A program made the translations under genes and the position numbers. The notes beneath the pieces are model-generated. The model made no database searches, was not told the origin of the DNA, and saw nothing but the letters and a program-made list of their open reading frames with translations. Positions 1-8,610 of a DNA stretch of 64,000 bases are shown here, piece after piece. The DNA lies in the NCBI RefSeq assembly GCF_016587435.1, contig NZ_BNJJ01000018.1, positions 1-64,000 of the forward strand. The letters are read 5' to 3'. This DNA comes from Dictyobacter formicarum. Its GTDB lineage: Bacteria > Chloroflexota > Ktedonobacteria > Ktedonobacterales > Ktedonobacteraceae. Within the stretch, counting starts at the first letter, position 1; every line of letters starts with the position of its first letter.

Positions 1-165
1 CCCTACATTGTGGCTTGTCTTCATTCTTCGTCTCCTTGGTTATCTTTATCTCGATGTGAGAGCACATGCGAGAAAGCTCAACGTTTCTTTCAAAGGACAT
101 CTTCTCTCAAACACCATCGGTATGCGAGTCATCTTCTTAGCAGTCCAATAGATCCTCTTCCTCTT

Positions 166-1089
166 CTAGAAGAAGTGTCCATCTTCGAGATCCTGGATCA
201 GCGTGGGGTGTACTGGCTGCCACCCCAGCAGCTCGCGGGTCAGCGCGCTCGACGTCGGGTTGTCTATTGAGGAGAAGGGTCCGAGCCAGCGAAAGTGCTT
301 GCCCGCGTCCTCTGGAGAGATGGAGACCACCGGGAGATCGAGATGCCGACCGATCACCTCGGCGATGGTGCGGGTCGGCACGCCCTCTTCCCCGACTCCG
401 TGCAGCACCGATCCCGCTGGGGCCTTCTCCAGCGCCAGACGGAACAGGCGAGCGGCATCGAGCCGGTGCACAGTGGGCCAGCGGTTAGAACCATCGCCGA
501 CGTAGCCGGAGACGCCCTTCTCACGGGCGATAGCGATCAGGATCTCCGTGAAGCCACCTCTTCTTTTGTCGTGAACCGAGGGAGACAGTCGCACGATCGA
601 TGAGCGCACGCCGCGCTGGGAGAGAGCGAGCGCCACGTTCTCCGATGCGAGCCGGGGCGCGACCGACCCGGCGTCGGCCACGTCCTTTTCCGTCCCGAGA
701 CGCCCCGGCGGGAGAAAGAATGTGAGCATCACTGTTCCCGAGGTGACCACGAACGGCTTGCCGGAGCCTTCGAGCGCTGCTCCGATTGTCTGGACGGCGT
801 GCAGATCCCTGCGCACAGCGCCCTCGTAGTCCGAGAAGATCCCCTCGTGGTCCGCGACGAAGTCGTGGACAAACGCGAGGTGGATGACGCCGTCAGAGGC
901 AGCCGCTGCGCTGCGCAGGCTGTCAAGATCATCAAGGGAACCACGATGCACCTGTGCGCCGGCGGCAGCAAGCGAGGCAGCGGCTGCCTCTGAGCGCGCC
1001 AGGCCGAGGACCTGATGGCCCGCCTTGATCAGTTCGGGGACGACGGCGGAGCCGATAACACCGGTCGCGCCGGTAACAAAAACTCTCAT
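166..1089 (-). CDS. NAD(P)-binding SDR / NAD-dependent epimerase family protein
   Basis: Predicted cytosolic oxidoreductase of 307 residues of the extended or atypical short-chain dehydrogenase type. The N-terminus carries the Rossmann motif GATGVIG within the first 15 residues, followed by the alternating strand and helix pattern usual for nucleotide binding, including an acidic GSLDDLDSL stretch. A reading-frame extension of 19 residues upstream is possible, but the ATG at 1089 is preceded by GGAGG at good spacing and begins exactly with the first beta strand, so that start is chosen. The substrate cannot be told from sequence; relatives include epimerases and nucleoside-diphosphate-sugar reductases. 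It stands alone, with no partner gene on the same strand in the window. Family call is firm, function is not. Confidence 0.9.
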   Translation of the reverse strand: MRVFVTGATGVIGSAVVPELIKAGHQVLGLARSEAAAASLAAAGAQVHRGSLDDLDSLRSAAAASDGVIHLAFVHDFVADHEGIFSDYEGAVRRDLHAVQTIGAALEGSGKPFVVTSGTVMLTFFLPPGRLGTEKDVADAGSVAPRLASENVALALSQRGVRSSIVRLSPSVHDKRRGGFTEILIAIAREKGVSGYVGDGSNRWPTVHRLDAARLFRLALEKAPAGSVLHGVGEEGVPTRTIAEVIGRHLDLPVVSISPEDAGKHFRWLGPFSSIDNPTSSALTRELLGWQPVHPTLIQDLEDGHFF

Positions 1090-1426
1090 AGGAAAATCCT
1101 CCATTAAGAAGCGTAAGGTTAGGGTTTGGGTCGTGTGGCCACACACATCAAGTCAGGTGATCCAGCATGATTGATGGTGTCGTCACACGTGCGTGTGCCG
1201 GTTCGGCAAGCAATGCAGCCAGCATCTCTCCCGACGACAAGCGTTCCTTAACTGACATCAGAAGTATACACTGATAAAGGACTTGTCAAAAGGACCATTT
1301 TTAGATAGACTAAAGGAGCCATTGAAGAAAGATTTCGATCTATGCAGAGGCTTGAGGGAAAGCAGATACCGTATGCCGAAAAGAGCACTCCCTGGCAGAA
1401 GGCCGGAAATCACCCTTGACCAGAAC
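1090..1426. other. Intergenic region, no gene seen
   Basis: About 340 bp between the SDR start and the left end of the first IS6 copy. It must hold the SDR promoter. No convincing coding sequence or strong hairpin was recognised. Confidence 0.5.
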
Positions 1427-2291
1427 GGTATTGTCAACTTGACGGTGTGGCGAAACATGGTGCTAAAATAACCGCATGAAAACAACCATCGTTGCCCCCC
1501 CATAGAAAGGCTTTCGTGACCCTCCGTAAATCATGAGCCACGCCATCTGGCTGTATTTTCGCTTTTCGCTCAGTTTTCGTGATGTCGAAGAACTGCTGGC
1601 ACAGCGAGGGATCGTCGTGACCTATGAAACCGCGTGGCAGTGGTGCTTGAAGTTTGGGCAGACCTCTGCCAATGAGTTACGTTGTCGCCGCCCTCGTTGT
1701 GGCGACATCTGGCACCTGGATGAAGTCTATCTGAAGATGAACGGGAAAACGCACTCTCTCTGGAGGGCTGTAGATCAGGATGGCAACGTGCTCGACATCC
1801 TGGTGCAAAGCCGACGCAACAAGAAGGCCGCGAAACGATTTTTCGCGCCGCGCTTCTCAAAGGGTTACAATACGTTCCACGCGTGATCATTACCGATAAG
1901 CTGAAGAGTTATGGGACGGCGAAACGCGAAACCTTGCCTGGCGTGGAGCATCGTCAGCACAAAGGGGTGAACAATCGTGCGGAAAATTCGCACCAACCTA
2001 CGCGACTGCGTGAAAAGAAGATGCGGCGATTCACGTCTGCCAAACATGCCCAACGTTTTCTCTCTGCTGATCGCGCCCCATTTCAGGGCATTTCCAACCC
2101 CGTTGTCACCGTTTGAGGGCCGAGGAATACCGTGCTATTTTACAGGCTCGCTTTCTGGTGTGGAACGAGATCACCGTAGGAAAACTCATCGCATACTAGT
2201 TAACCCTCCCTCGCATTTCACTGTCTTCAGTCTCTCTCTTCTTTATAACTCAACAATAATCGGCATTCCTAACAAATAAGTTGACAATACC
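1427..2291 (+). mobile_element. IS6-family insertion sequence (GGTATTGTCAACTT ends), degraded
   Basis: An 865-bp element bounded by perfect 14-bp terminal inverted repeats, GGTATTGTCAACTT at 1427-1440 and its complement at 2278-2291. The same ends bound the IS at 53115-54626, mark the fragment at 60102, and occur in a short element at 38741. No clear 8-bp target duplication was found. The right end abuts a group II intron fragment. Confidence 0.85.
1476..2199 (+). pseudogene. IS6-family transposase, degraded
   Basis: Decayed copy of the transposase found intact in coding sense at 53208-54577. The ATG at 1476 opens a frame hit by TAG and TAA codons within the first 20 codons. Good homology runs from SHAIWLYFRF (about 1536) through the DDE region LDEVYLKMNGKTHSLW to ILVQSRRNKKAAKRFF near 1840. 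A frameshift around 1845-1885 moves the rest (IITDKLKSY and NRAENSHQPTRLREKKMRRF) to another frame. Its 5' part has no intron, so it serves as the uninterrupted reference for the intron-bearing copy: the sequence corresponding to codons 10-20 is continuous here. Not expected to be active. Confidence 0.85.
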
Positions 2292-2698
2292 ACCTCGTAA
2301 TGGGAAGCGGTACGAGATACTCTCCCTTTTCTCCCGACGTCCCAGAAAGGACGTAAAAGGAACGAACGGGCACCTAAACCATCTGACTGTCTCAAAAGAA
2401 GCAAAACGGAGATGCCCTACGTCGGAGAGACCCGATAGGGGTACGGAACTTGCATAGTAGTCCGAGACGGTAACGCCGATCACATGGCAAAGGCAAGTAA
2501 GTTGTTCACGTGAGCAAGAGGCCAACGTATGCGAAAGGCAAAAAGCGGAAGCCGAAAGTAAACGACCAGTTCTCTGGGAACAACTGGAGAGCCGGATACT
2601 TGGAAACTTGTACGTCCGGTGTGCGCCGTGAGGCGCTTTGAGATATTCCTGTTACAGACAGGAGGAACTAGGGAGATGTTCTTGAGCCACCAGCTTAC
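2292..2698 (+). ncRNA. Group II intron, 3' fragment (domain V at 2589-2622)
   Basis: This stretch is closely similar to the 3' two thirds of the intron at 53880-54532. It includes the exon-binding segment GAAGCGGT (2304-2311) and a 34-nt domain V at 2589-2622 with the AGC triad and a GAAA-type loop. The last two bases of domain V are GT instead of TC, so the basal helix is weakened. A domain VI region follows and the fragment ends with CTTAC at 2698, the same 3' end as in the other copy. The 5' third, including the 5' splice site, is missing and replaced by the right end of the IS6 copy. No reverse transcriptase is encoded. It is a dead fragment. Confidence 0.75.
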
Positions 2699-2823
2699 CC
2701 GGCGGCGAAAGCCAAACGGAACAAGAGCATGCTGAAAAAAATGACCCATGCTTGAATGGACTTCCCCCGTTTTTGTAGAGTCGAGGAAGAAAAGTGTGAT
2801 AGACTTCGACTCAGGAGGGTCCA

Positions 2824-3117
2824 ATGGCCAAAAAGCAGCGTGTGTACACCACAGAGTTCAAACAAGAAGCGGTTCAACTGATGGAAACCAGCGGGAAAAG
2901 TATTGCCCAACTGGCACGCGATCTCGGGGTTTCAGATAGTGCACTGCACAGTTGGAGAAAAAGTATTGCTCACCACGGAAATCAAGCTTTTCCGGGAAAA
3001 GGACATCAAACAGAGCTGGAAGAAAAACTGCGTCGTCTCGAACGCGAGAATGAAATCCTGCGTCAAGAGCGCGACATTCTAAAAAAAACGGTGCATATCT
3101 TCGCGCAACAGCCATGA
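2824..3117 (+). CDS. IS3-family transposase OrfA (HTH protein)
   Basis: 97 residues. The N-terminal half is a helix-turn-helix of the HTH_8/Tnp_1 type (YTTEFKQEAVQLMETSG, then IAQLARDLGVSDSALHSWRK) that binds the IS ends. The C-terminal half is a leucine-zipper-like coiled coil (LEEKLRRLERENEILRQERD) used for multimerisation. The ATG at 2824 follows GGAGGGTCCA. A run of eight A residues at 3081-3088 (frame reading CTA AAA AAA ACG) is a classical -1 slippery site, and the -1 frame stays open into orfB, so an OrfAB fusion transposase is expected. The stop overlaps the orfB ATG by 4 nt. Confidence 0.92.
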   Translation: MAKKQRVYTTEFKQEAVQLMETSGKSIAQLARDLGVSDSALHSWRKSIAHHGNQAFPGKGHQTELEEKLRRLERENEILRQERDILKKTVHIFAQQP

Positions 3118-3989
3118 TGAAGTACCAATGCATATTTGAGCATCACCAGGACTATCCGGTCAAACGGATGTGTGCGGCCTTTTCGGTCTCGGAAAGCGGC
3201 TATTATGCCTGGCTCAAACGTGAAACATGTCAGCGAGCCAAGGCCAATGAGCTGCTGCTGCACGAGATTGAACAGATTTTTCATGAGCATCGATCCGTCT
3301 ATGGAAGTCCACGCATTCACGTTGCTTTACGAGACCAAGGCATGCAGTGTGGAAGAAAGCGTGTGGCTCGCTTGATGCGTCTGCATGGAATCAGCGCCAG
3401 GCGACGGCGATCCCGCGTACAAACAACGAACAGCGAGCATTCGTTTCCCATTGCGGCCAATCTTCTCAACAGAAATTTTACCGCTGAGACGCCAGATCGC
3501 GTCTGGGTCAGTGATTTTACGTACGTCGGCACACGAGAAGGATGGTTGTATCTTGCCACGGTGCTTGATGTGTATTCGCGCCGCGTTGTAGGCTGGTCCA
3601 TGAGCCATGAGCGCACGGAAGAATTGGTCCTGGCTGCTCTGCAGATGGCTGTGACCTGGCGCAAGCCCGCTCCTGGCCTCATTCATCATTCCGATCGCGG
3701 ATCGCAATATGCCAGTCTCTGCTATCAATCCCAGTTGCAGCGGCATGGAATCGTGGCCAGTATGAGTCGCAAAGGCGATTGTTACGATAATGCGCTGGCC
3801 GAATCCTTTTTTGCCACGCTCAAAGCCGAATGTGCCGATCGTCAGTCCTATACCACGCGCATTGAGGCTCGGCAAGACCTTTTTCTCTACATAGAAGAAT
3901 TTTACAATAGGAAACAGCTTCATTCAGCATTAGGCTACGTCAGTCCACTTACTTTTGAAGAAGGAGGGGAACGAGAGAAAAGCGAGTAA
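3114..3989 (+). CDS. IS3-family transposase OrfB (DDE integrase domain)
   Basis: 291 residues as an independent frame. It has an HTH_21 region at the N-terminus (SVSESGYYAWLKRE, VYGSPRIHVALRD) and an rve-type catalytic core: first Asp in WVSDFTYVGT, second Asp in IHHSDRGSQYAS, Glu in DNALAESFFATLKAE. The length is normal for the family and the catalytic triad is complete. It is normally made as a -1 frameshift fusion with OrfA; the ATGA overlap would also allow translational coupling. Probably active or recently active. Confidence 0.93.
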   Translation: MMKYQCIFEHHQDYPVKRMCAAFSVSESGYYAWLKRETCQRAKANELLLHEIEQIFHEHRSVYGSPRIHVALRDQGMQCGRKRVARLMRLHGISARRRRSRVQTTNSEHSFPIAANLLNRNFTAETPDRVWVSDFTYVGTREGWLYLATVLDVYSRRVVGWSMSHERTEELVLAALQMAVTWRKPAPGLIHHSDRGSQYASLCYQSQLQRHGIVASMSRKGDCYDNALAESFFATLKAECADRQSYTTRIEARQDLFLYIEEFYNRKQLHSALGYVSPLTFEEGGEREKSE

Positions 3990-4268
3990 ATTGACAAAGA
4001 GAGATATATATGCTATCTTTCTCTTTAAAGAAGAAATATTGACGTTACGTATACGTCATATCTTTCTCTTTACCACCTATTTCTATGCGTTTCATCTACG
4101 TTTTTACGTCGTTCCTCTTGCCCAACTCTCACCTTTGGGCACTCTACAAAAACGGGTCAAGTCCAATCGCTAGCTAAGGAGCTATTCGGCACAGATAAAC
4201 TTATGTTTTTAACAAGTGGAGCCGTTAAACCCTATCGTACGCTGTAGGTGTTAGGAAGAGATTCTATC

Positions 4269-4874
4269 ATGGATATCATTGAAGAAACCAAACGAGCACT
4301 TGCAACACTCAATCCTAGAGAGAAAGAGTCACGGATCGATGACCTGGATTGGCTTTTTGAGAAGGGAGGATTTAAGAAAGCTGATGTAGGGCAGGCGGCT
4401 TCTTTCATGTTGCTTGCTTCTCTAGACGAAAGAGATGAGAGAGTAAAAGAAACGATCTTTTCCGCCCTTAAGACGGCCGTAAGTTGGAATGATATTAGCG
4501 AATATATTGACTGGGATGTGGTAATCAGGCAGCTTTCTTTTCTATCATTAAATGGTTTGATGTATGCCCTCGGCATGTTAGGTTGGTCGAAGAGAATAAC
4601 TGACATCAGCATTTTGAAGCAATATCTAGATCATGACCACTTAGCTGTTCAAACATGCGCACTTGATTCTATTTGTCAAATCTGGTGGGATGCAAGTGGG
4701 CGAGACCCTGAAGCTAAGGCTCTCATGAATATTGAAGCACAAAGACGTGTTGATTTTCTTATTGGTAATCCTAAAAAACATGATGTGTCGGAATCCAAGA
4801 TCACAGGACTATTTCAAGAGGTTTGTGCCGAAGTGATAGAAAACATGGAGAAGTGGTTTGATCAGCATAGATAA
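4269..4874 (+). CDS. Hypothetical protein, all-helical, HEAT-like
   Basis: 201 residues, not recognised. The ATG at 4269 is chosen over a GTG at 4248 because AGGAAGAG lies about 10 nt upstream of it. The protein appears wholly alpha-helical with repeated amphipathic helices of about 35-40 residues (for example MLLASLDERDERVKETIFSA and QYLDHDHLAVQTCALDSICQ), a spacing reminiscent of HEAT or armadillo repeats. No signal peptide or membrane segment is seen. It lies with a small zinc-ribbon gene in an AT-richer island between two IS3 elements, so a horizontally acquired accessory gene is plausible. No function is proposed. Confidence 0.7.
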   Translation: MDIIEETKRALATLNPREKESRIDDLDWLFEKGGFKKADVGQAASFMLLASLDERDERVKETIFSALKTAVSWNDISEYIDWDVVIRQLSFLSLNGLMYALGMLGWSKRITDISILKQYLDHDHLAVQTCALDSICQIWWDASGRDPEAKALMNIEAQRRVDFLIGNPKKHDVSESKITGLFQEVCAEVIENMEKWFDQHR

Positions 4875-4996
4875 AGTTCTGATGATCGATACATACCGAT
4901 GAATCATGTAAGCAACCAGTAATAGGATTTATTGTTGACAAAAGACGTGACAAACTTCTGGATAAAGTAACATGAAAATAGAGGAACGGAAATTCT

Positions 4997-5137
4997 ATGG
5001 AAGATGCATGCGATTGTTGTGGACAGACAGAAGATAGAAGGCAACTTTCGACACTCATCTTGGTTCGCCAAGATGGCACAGAGTTTGAGATGCTTATCTG
5101 TCCAAATTGTATTGAATTTGGTGACAAACAAGGCTAA
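4997..5137 (+). CDS. Small zinc-ribbon protein (46 residues)
   Basis: An ATG at 4997 preceded by GAGGAAC opens a 46-residue frame. It contains two paired cysteine knuckles, CDCC near residue 5 and CPNC near residue 36, about 30 residues apart, the layout of a treble-clef or zinc-ribbon fold. It starts about 120 bp after the stop of the helical protein upstream and on the same strand, so the two may be co-transcribed. The function is unknown; small ribbons of this kind often bind RNA or protein partners. Confidence 0.55.
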   Translation: MEDACDCCGQTEDRRQLSTLILVRQDGTEFEMLICPNCIEFGDKQG

Positions 5138-5156
5138 TGGTTTCCATTGAATACTG

Positions 5157-5453
5157 GTGGTGCATTGGTATGTGTTGCAGATCGAATGTTTACTGGTTGG
5201 TAGCTCACTGTCTTGCCGGAAAAACATCAAACAAAAGACGATAAGGTATCAAGTTCGGGTGTCAAACCCTTCCATTATAGACGTCAAAGAAGCCCTAGAC
5301 TGGATACAGAATCACCCTCCTTTTAATGCTGCATGTATCCCATGTAGAACGCACATGGAAGAGTCTGGAGCACCAATAACACAAGCATACAGAGAAGCCT
5401 ATCAAATTTTACTAGTCAAAAATAACAGTCACTCTCTAACAAGAGGTTTTTGA
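5157..5453 (+). CDS. Hypothetical protein, doubtful
   Basis: 98-residue frame that starts 20 bp after the zinc-ribbon gene. The second half (KEALDWIQNHPPFNAACIPC, then a helical stretch ending in YREAYQILLVKN) has the composition of a real protein and a CIPC pair. The first 40 residues look poor, so the true start may be internal or the gene may be damaged. No family recognised. Confidence 0.35.
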   Translation: MVHWYVLQIECLLVGSSLSCRKNIKQKTIRYQVRVSNPSIIDVKEALDWIQNHPPFNAACIPCRTHMEESGAPITQAYREAYQILLVKNNSHSLTRGF

Positions 5454-5463
5454 AAAGGTAACA

Positions 5464-5619
5464 ATGTTGGGAAGAAAACGTGCTTTTGCTATTGAAGAAG
5501 GACATGTGCTTTCTTTTGGACGGGTCGTATATGTTCGGCAAGACTACGCATTGAATTTTGTGCCGAGGCAACAGAGTGATTGCAGTATAATGGTACCGGA
5601 ATCCTGGACAGGTCAATAA
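5464..5619 (+). CDS. Hypothetical protein, probably cut by IS3 insertion
   Basis: 51-residue frame beginning MLGRKRAFAIEEGHV just downstream of the previous frame. Its last codons lie inside the left end of the IS3 element that begins near 5605, so the natural C-terminus is probably lost. No family recognised. Confidence 0.3.
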   Translation: MLGRKRAFAIEEGHVLSFGRVVYVRQDYALNFVPRQQSDCSIMVPESWTGQ

Positions 5620-5868
5620 GATAAAATAGCTGTATCGGAAAGAGAAGAAAAGGAGCAAAAACATGGCAGGATCACGCAAACGATACAGCTCAGATCTGAA
5701 GGCAAAGATTGCCCTAGAAGCCATTCGCGGCAACAAGACCGCGAATGAAATCGCCGCGGAGTATGGCGTGCATCCAACTCAGATTGCCCAATGGAAAAAA
5801 CAAGCCTTAGTACTACAGTGACACTTAATTGAGAAAAAGTGATAGACTGCTTCAGGAGGGTGAAGCAG

Positions 5869-7060
5869 ATGACCTCAACCAAGCAAGATAAAGAGCCAAA
5901 AGAACAGCAAGAAGACCTGTTGCAGCAGATCAAAGAAGAACTGACGAAACTGCAAGCGCGTATTGGGCCACGCTTTCGACGGGCTGAGGTGCGTCAACGA
6001 GCGCATCGCTTCCTGGAAGGCTTGTTGACCGATATTCCTCGCAAAAACGGCTGGCAAATGGCTGAACATCTCGGTGAAAGCGGTCCGCGTGGGGTTCAGC
6101 GCTTGTTGGGGGAAGCCGATTGGGATGAAGATGCCGTGCGTGACGAGTTACGTACCTATGTGCTGGAGTCTCTGGGGACACTGAGGGACTGCTCGTCATG
6201 GATGAAACCGGATTTCTGAAGAAAGGCAAGAGATCGGCTGGGGTCGCGCGCCAATACAGCGGGACTGCCGGACGGCGAGAGAACAGCCAGATCGCGGCGT
6301 CTTTCTCCTCTATGCGAGTCAGAAAGGATACGCGTTCATTGATCGTGAGCTGTATCTGCCAGAAGAATGGACCTCGGACCGCGTGCGGTGTCGTGAGGCT
6401 GGGATTCCTGAGGAGAGAGGGTTTGCCACGAAAGGAGAACTGGCCCAGCAGATGCTGGCGCGGGCTTTTGCCACCGGCCTTCCGGTCAACTGGGTGGCAG
6501 GAGATACCATCTATGGTTATGATGAGCTTCGCCTGTTTCTGCAAGGACACCAGAAAAACTACGTCCTTGCGGTGCCCGAAACACATCTGGTTTGGATCCG
6601 AGGAGAACCTCAACCGGTGGGGCTGCTAGCAGCCCTCTTTCCGAAAGCATCCTGGGTGATGCTCGCAGCAGGCGAAGGCGGTAAAGGACCACGGCTCTAC
6701 GAATGGGCCTGGTTGCAATTGCCAGAAGAGACGGACATCCCCAGCGAAAAAAAACACTGGGTGCTCCTTCGGCGCAGTCTTTCCGATCCAAGCGAACGAG
6801 CGTATTACCGAGTCTACGCTCCAGCCAACACGCCACTTGCCGAACTGGTCCGCATAGCTGGAAGTCGATGGCGGATTGAAGAAGGCTATGAACAAGCCAA
6901 AGGAGAAGTTGGGCTCGATCAGTATGAAGTGAGAGGGTATCGGGCCTGGTATCGACATGTAACCCTTGCGTTGCTAGCACACGCCGTACTGGCAGTGCTG
7001 CGAGCGCAGATCAATGCCCAGGAAAAAAAAGGGGAACCGAGCAGGCATGCATCCAGATGA
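5869..7060 (+). pseudogene. IS701-family transposase, frameshifted
   Basis: Starts at the ATG at 5869 after AGGAGGG. The N-terminal domain (RRAEVRQRAHRFLEGLLTDI, KNGWQMAEHLGE) and the DDE core ([58 protein letters not shown]) are recognisable. The reading frame changes near 6180 and near 6295, and again near 7045 where the natural C-terminus (SVAELRRVV onward) continues in the frame of the next feature. It needs three corrections and so is not functional as it stands. Confidence 0.88.
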
Positions 7061-7524
7061 GTGTTGCGGAACTGCGTCGAGTTGTTCAGGTCCTCCGGGA
7101 GCCAGAAGCACAGCGAGAACGAGGGTTGCACTGGTCGCGCTTCCGGCGAGAGCATCAAGCAGGAGCGAAGCGCTGCCATATCCAGCGCCGTGCTTGCCAA
7201 GCCCCCTTGATGCGAACGGAAGCTTCAGAGGCGCTTGCTGTCTCTGCCCTGCCCAAGCTCACGGACGCTCAATGGGAACGGATTCGTCCATTCCTGCAGT
7301 CTGAGAAACCAGCAAAGGGGCGTCCTGCAGGTGATTATCGCCTGATACTGGAAGGGATTGTTTTGGTCCTGCGAACTGGATGCCCATGGCGCGCTCTGCC
7401 AGAACGCTTCGGACCGTGGCAAACCGTGGTGGGTGCCTATCGACGTTGGTGTCAGGAGGGACGGTGGGTACATATCCTTCCGATCTTACAAACGCAAGAG
7501 GTACCGTTCGCATCCTCGGCTTGA
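7057..7524 (+). CDS. IS701 C-terminus joined to a DUF4096 transposase N-domain
   Basis: 155-residue frame with two parts. Residues 1-48 (SVAELRRVVQVL to the basic RREHQAGAKRCH stretch) are the displaced C-terminal tail of the IS701 transposase. Residues about 65-140 (LTDAQWERIRPFL, GDYRLILEGIVLVLRTGCPW, YRRWCQEGRWVHIL) are the N-terminal DUF4096 domain of IS5-type transposases, without a DDE core. It lies inside the IS701 ends, so it travels with the element. Whether the small domain is made as a separate protein is unknown. Confidence 0.6.
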   Translation: MSVAELRRVVQVLREPEAQRERGLHWSRFRREHQAGAKRCHIQRRACQAPLMRTEASEALAVSALPKLTDAQWERIRPFLQSEKPAKGRPAGDYRLILEGIVLVLRTGCPWRALPERFGPWQTVVGAYRRWCQEGRWVHILPILQTQEVPFASSA

Positions 7525-7650
7525 CTTTATTAAGTGTCACTGTAGTATTAGATGGACTTCCATCGCTCTTTTCTTCACGGAGTCCTGGCCAGGAAAAAGG
7601 TGAGGAGGAACTTACAGCGGCCTTGTATCAGCAAATTGGTCAGTTAAAAG

Positions 7651-8514
7651 TTGAACTGGACTGGCTCAAAAAAAAATCAGGGCAGCTCCGTTGAGGACAA
7701 ACGCCAGTTGATTGATCCCAGCCATCCGCAGATGAGCATTGGGCGACAGTGCGAGTTGCTTGGACTGGCTCGTGCCAGTTACTACTATCGGCCCATGCCT
7801 GTGAGTGAAGAAGATCTTCTCTTGATGCGTTTATTGGATGAACAATACACGAGAACGCCTTTCTACGGCACGCGAAAAATGACGGAGTGGCTCAATCTGC
7901 AAGGCTACGAGGTCGGACGAAAACGGGTTCGCCGTTTGCTGCAGACCATGGGGCTCGAAACGATCTATCCAAAACCGCATCTGAGTCAAGCTGGGATGAG
8001 AGAACAGCGATTTCCTTATCTGTTGCGGAACCTGGCCATCACCATGGTGAACCAAGTTTGGAGCACCGATATTACCTATATCCGCTTGGCGCGCGGGTTT
8101 GTCTACCTGGTGGCGATCCTGGATTGGTGGAGTCGCTATGTGTTGGCTTGGGAACTTTCGATCACCTTGGATACGAGCTTTTGTCTCGATGCCTTGGATC
8201 GAGCGCTCATGCAAGCAACGCCAACGATTTTTAACAGCGATCAGGGAGTGCAATTTACGAGCTCAGAATTTGTCCAACGTTTGCAAGCAGCCCAGATTCG
8301 CATCAGTTGGGATGGCCGAGGCAGAGCGCTGGATAACATTTTTGTCGAGCGTCTGTGGCGTTCACTCAAATATGAAGGCATTTATCTCAAGGAGTATCGT
8401 ACGGTCAAAGACGTCAGGGAAGGAATCAAGCAGTACTTTGACTTTTACAACCATCAGCGTTTGCATCAGTCACTGGACTATCAAACGCCAGCACAAGTGT
8501 ATCGGCAGCCATAA
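7651..8514 (+). CDS. IS3-family transposase OrfB
   Basis: Integrase-type transposase of about 280 residues. HTH_21 region: RQCELLGLARASYYYRPMPV and TPFYGTRKMTEWLNLQGYEV. DDE core: STDITYIRLARGFVYLV, then FNSDQGVQFTS, then DNIFVERLWRSLKYE, with the usual C-terminal YQTPAQVY. Catalytic residues are all present. OrfB itself is undamaged, but its OrfA partner is split by IS701, so the element is probably immobile unless helped in trans. Confidence 0.9.
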   Translation: MNWTGSKKNQGSSVEDKRQLIDPSHPQMSIGRQCELLGLARASYYYRPMPVSEEDLLLMRLLDEQYTRTPFYGTRKMTEWLNLQGYEVGRKRVRRLLQTMGLETIYPKPHLSQAGMREQRFPYLLRNLAITMVNQVWSTDITYIRLARGFVYLVAILDWWSRYVLAWELSITLDTSFCLDALDRALMQATPTIFNSDQGVQFTSSEFVQRLQAAQIRISWDGRGRALDNIFVERLWRSLKYEGIYLKEYRTVKDVREGIKQYFDFYNHQRLHQSLDYQTPAQVYRQP

Positions 8515-8610
8515 CGTCACGTAAAACGTAAACGTAAGCTCTTTCAAATATTGCTGAGTTTTATCTTAAACTGGCCCGGTTTTTGTCTAGACACAGGGGA
8601 CCACCATAGC

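Larger units (their letters stand above)
2757..4165 (+). mobile_element. IS3-family insertion sequence, apparently intact
   Basis: A 1409-bp element with imperfect inverted ends: TGGACTTCCCCCGTTTTTGT from 2757, matching ACAAAAACGGGTCAAGTCCA ending at 4165. It carries orfA and orfB with a slippery A run between them. No short target duplication is evident. It lies 58 bp after the intron fragment. Confidence 0.85.
5811..7547 (+). mobile_element. IS701-family insertion sequence nested in IS3
   Basis: A 1737-bp element with inverted ends TACTACAGTGACACTTAAT, flanked on both sides by the direct repeat TTAG (5807-5810 and 7548-7551). This fits the 4-bp YTAR duplication known for IS701, so both ends are fixed by the sequence. 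It carries a frameshifted transposase and a second frame with a DUF4096-type domain. Confidence 0.92.
5663..7694 (+). pseudogene. IS3-family OrfA, split by IS701 insertion
   Basis: The first part (5663-5810) encodes [20 protein letters not shown] and an HTH ending in [14 protein letters not shown]. The frame is cut after the TTAG at 5807-5810. The second part (7552-7694) resumes in register once the 1737-bp IS701 and one TTAG copy are removed, giving DGLPSLFSSRSPGQ and a helical C-terminus ending WLKKKSGQLR. Split by insertion, otherwise undamaged. OrfB lies in the +1 frame relative to this one, with nine A residues at 7668-7676 near the overlap. Confidence 0.88.
5605..8577 (+). mobile_element. 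IS3-family element, interrupted by a nested IS701
   Basis: Left end approximately TGGACAGGTCAATAAGATAA from 5605; the complement of a related but imperfect sequence lies near 8557-8577, so the ends are approximate. The element encodes orfA (split by IS701 at 5810) and orfB. Without the nested element it would be about 1.23 kb, normal for IS3. Confidence 0.7.

Noticed and set aside
2250..2824. Short minus-strand frames over the intron fragment
   Set aside because: Translation of structured RNA sequence antisense to domain V; no protein-like pattern.
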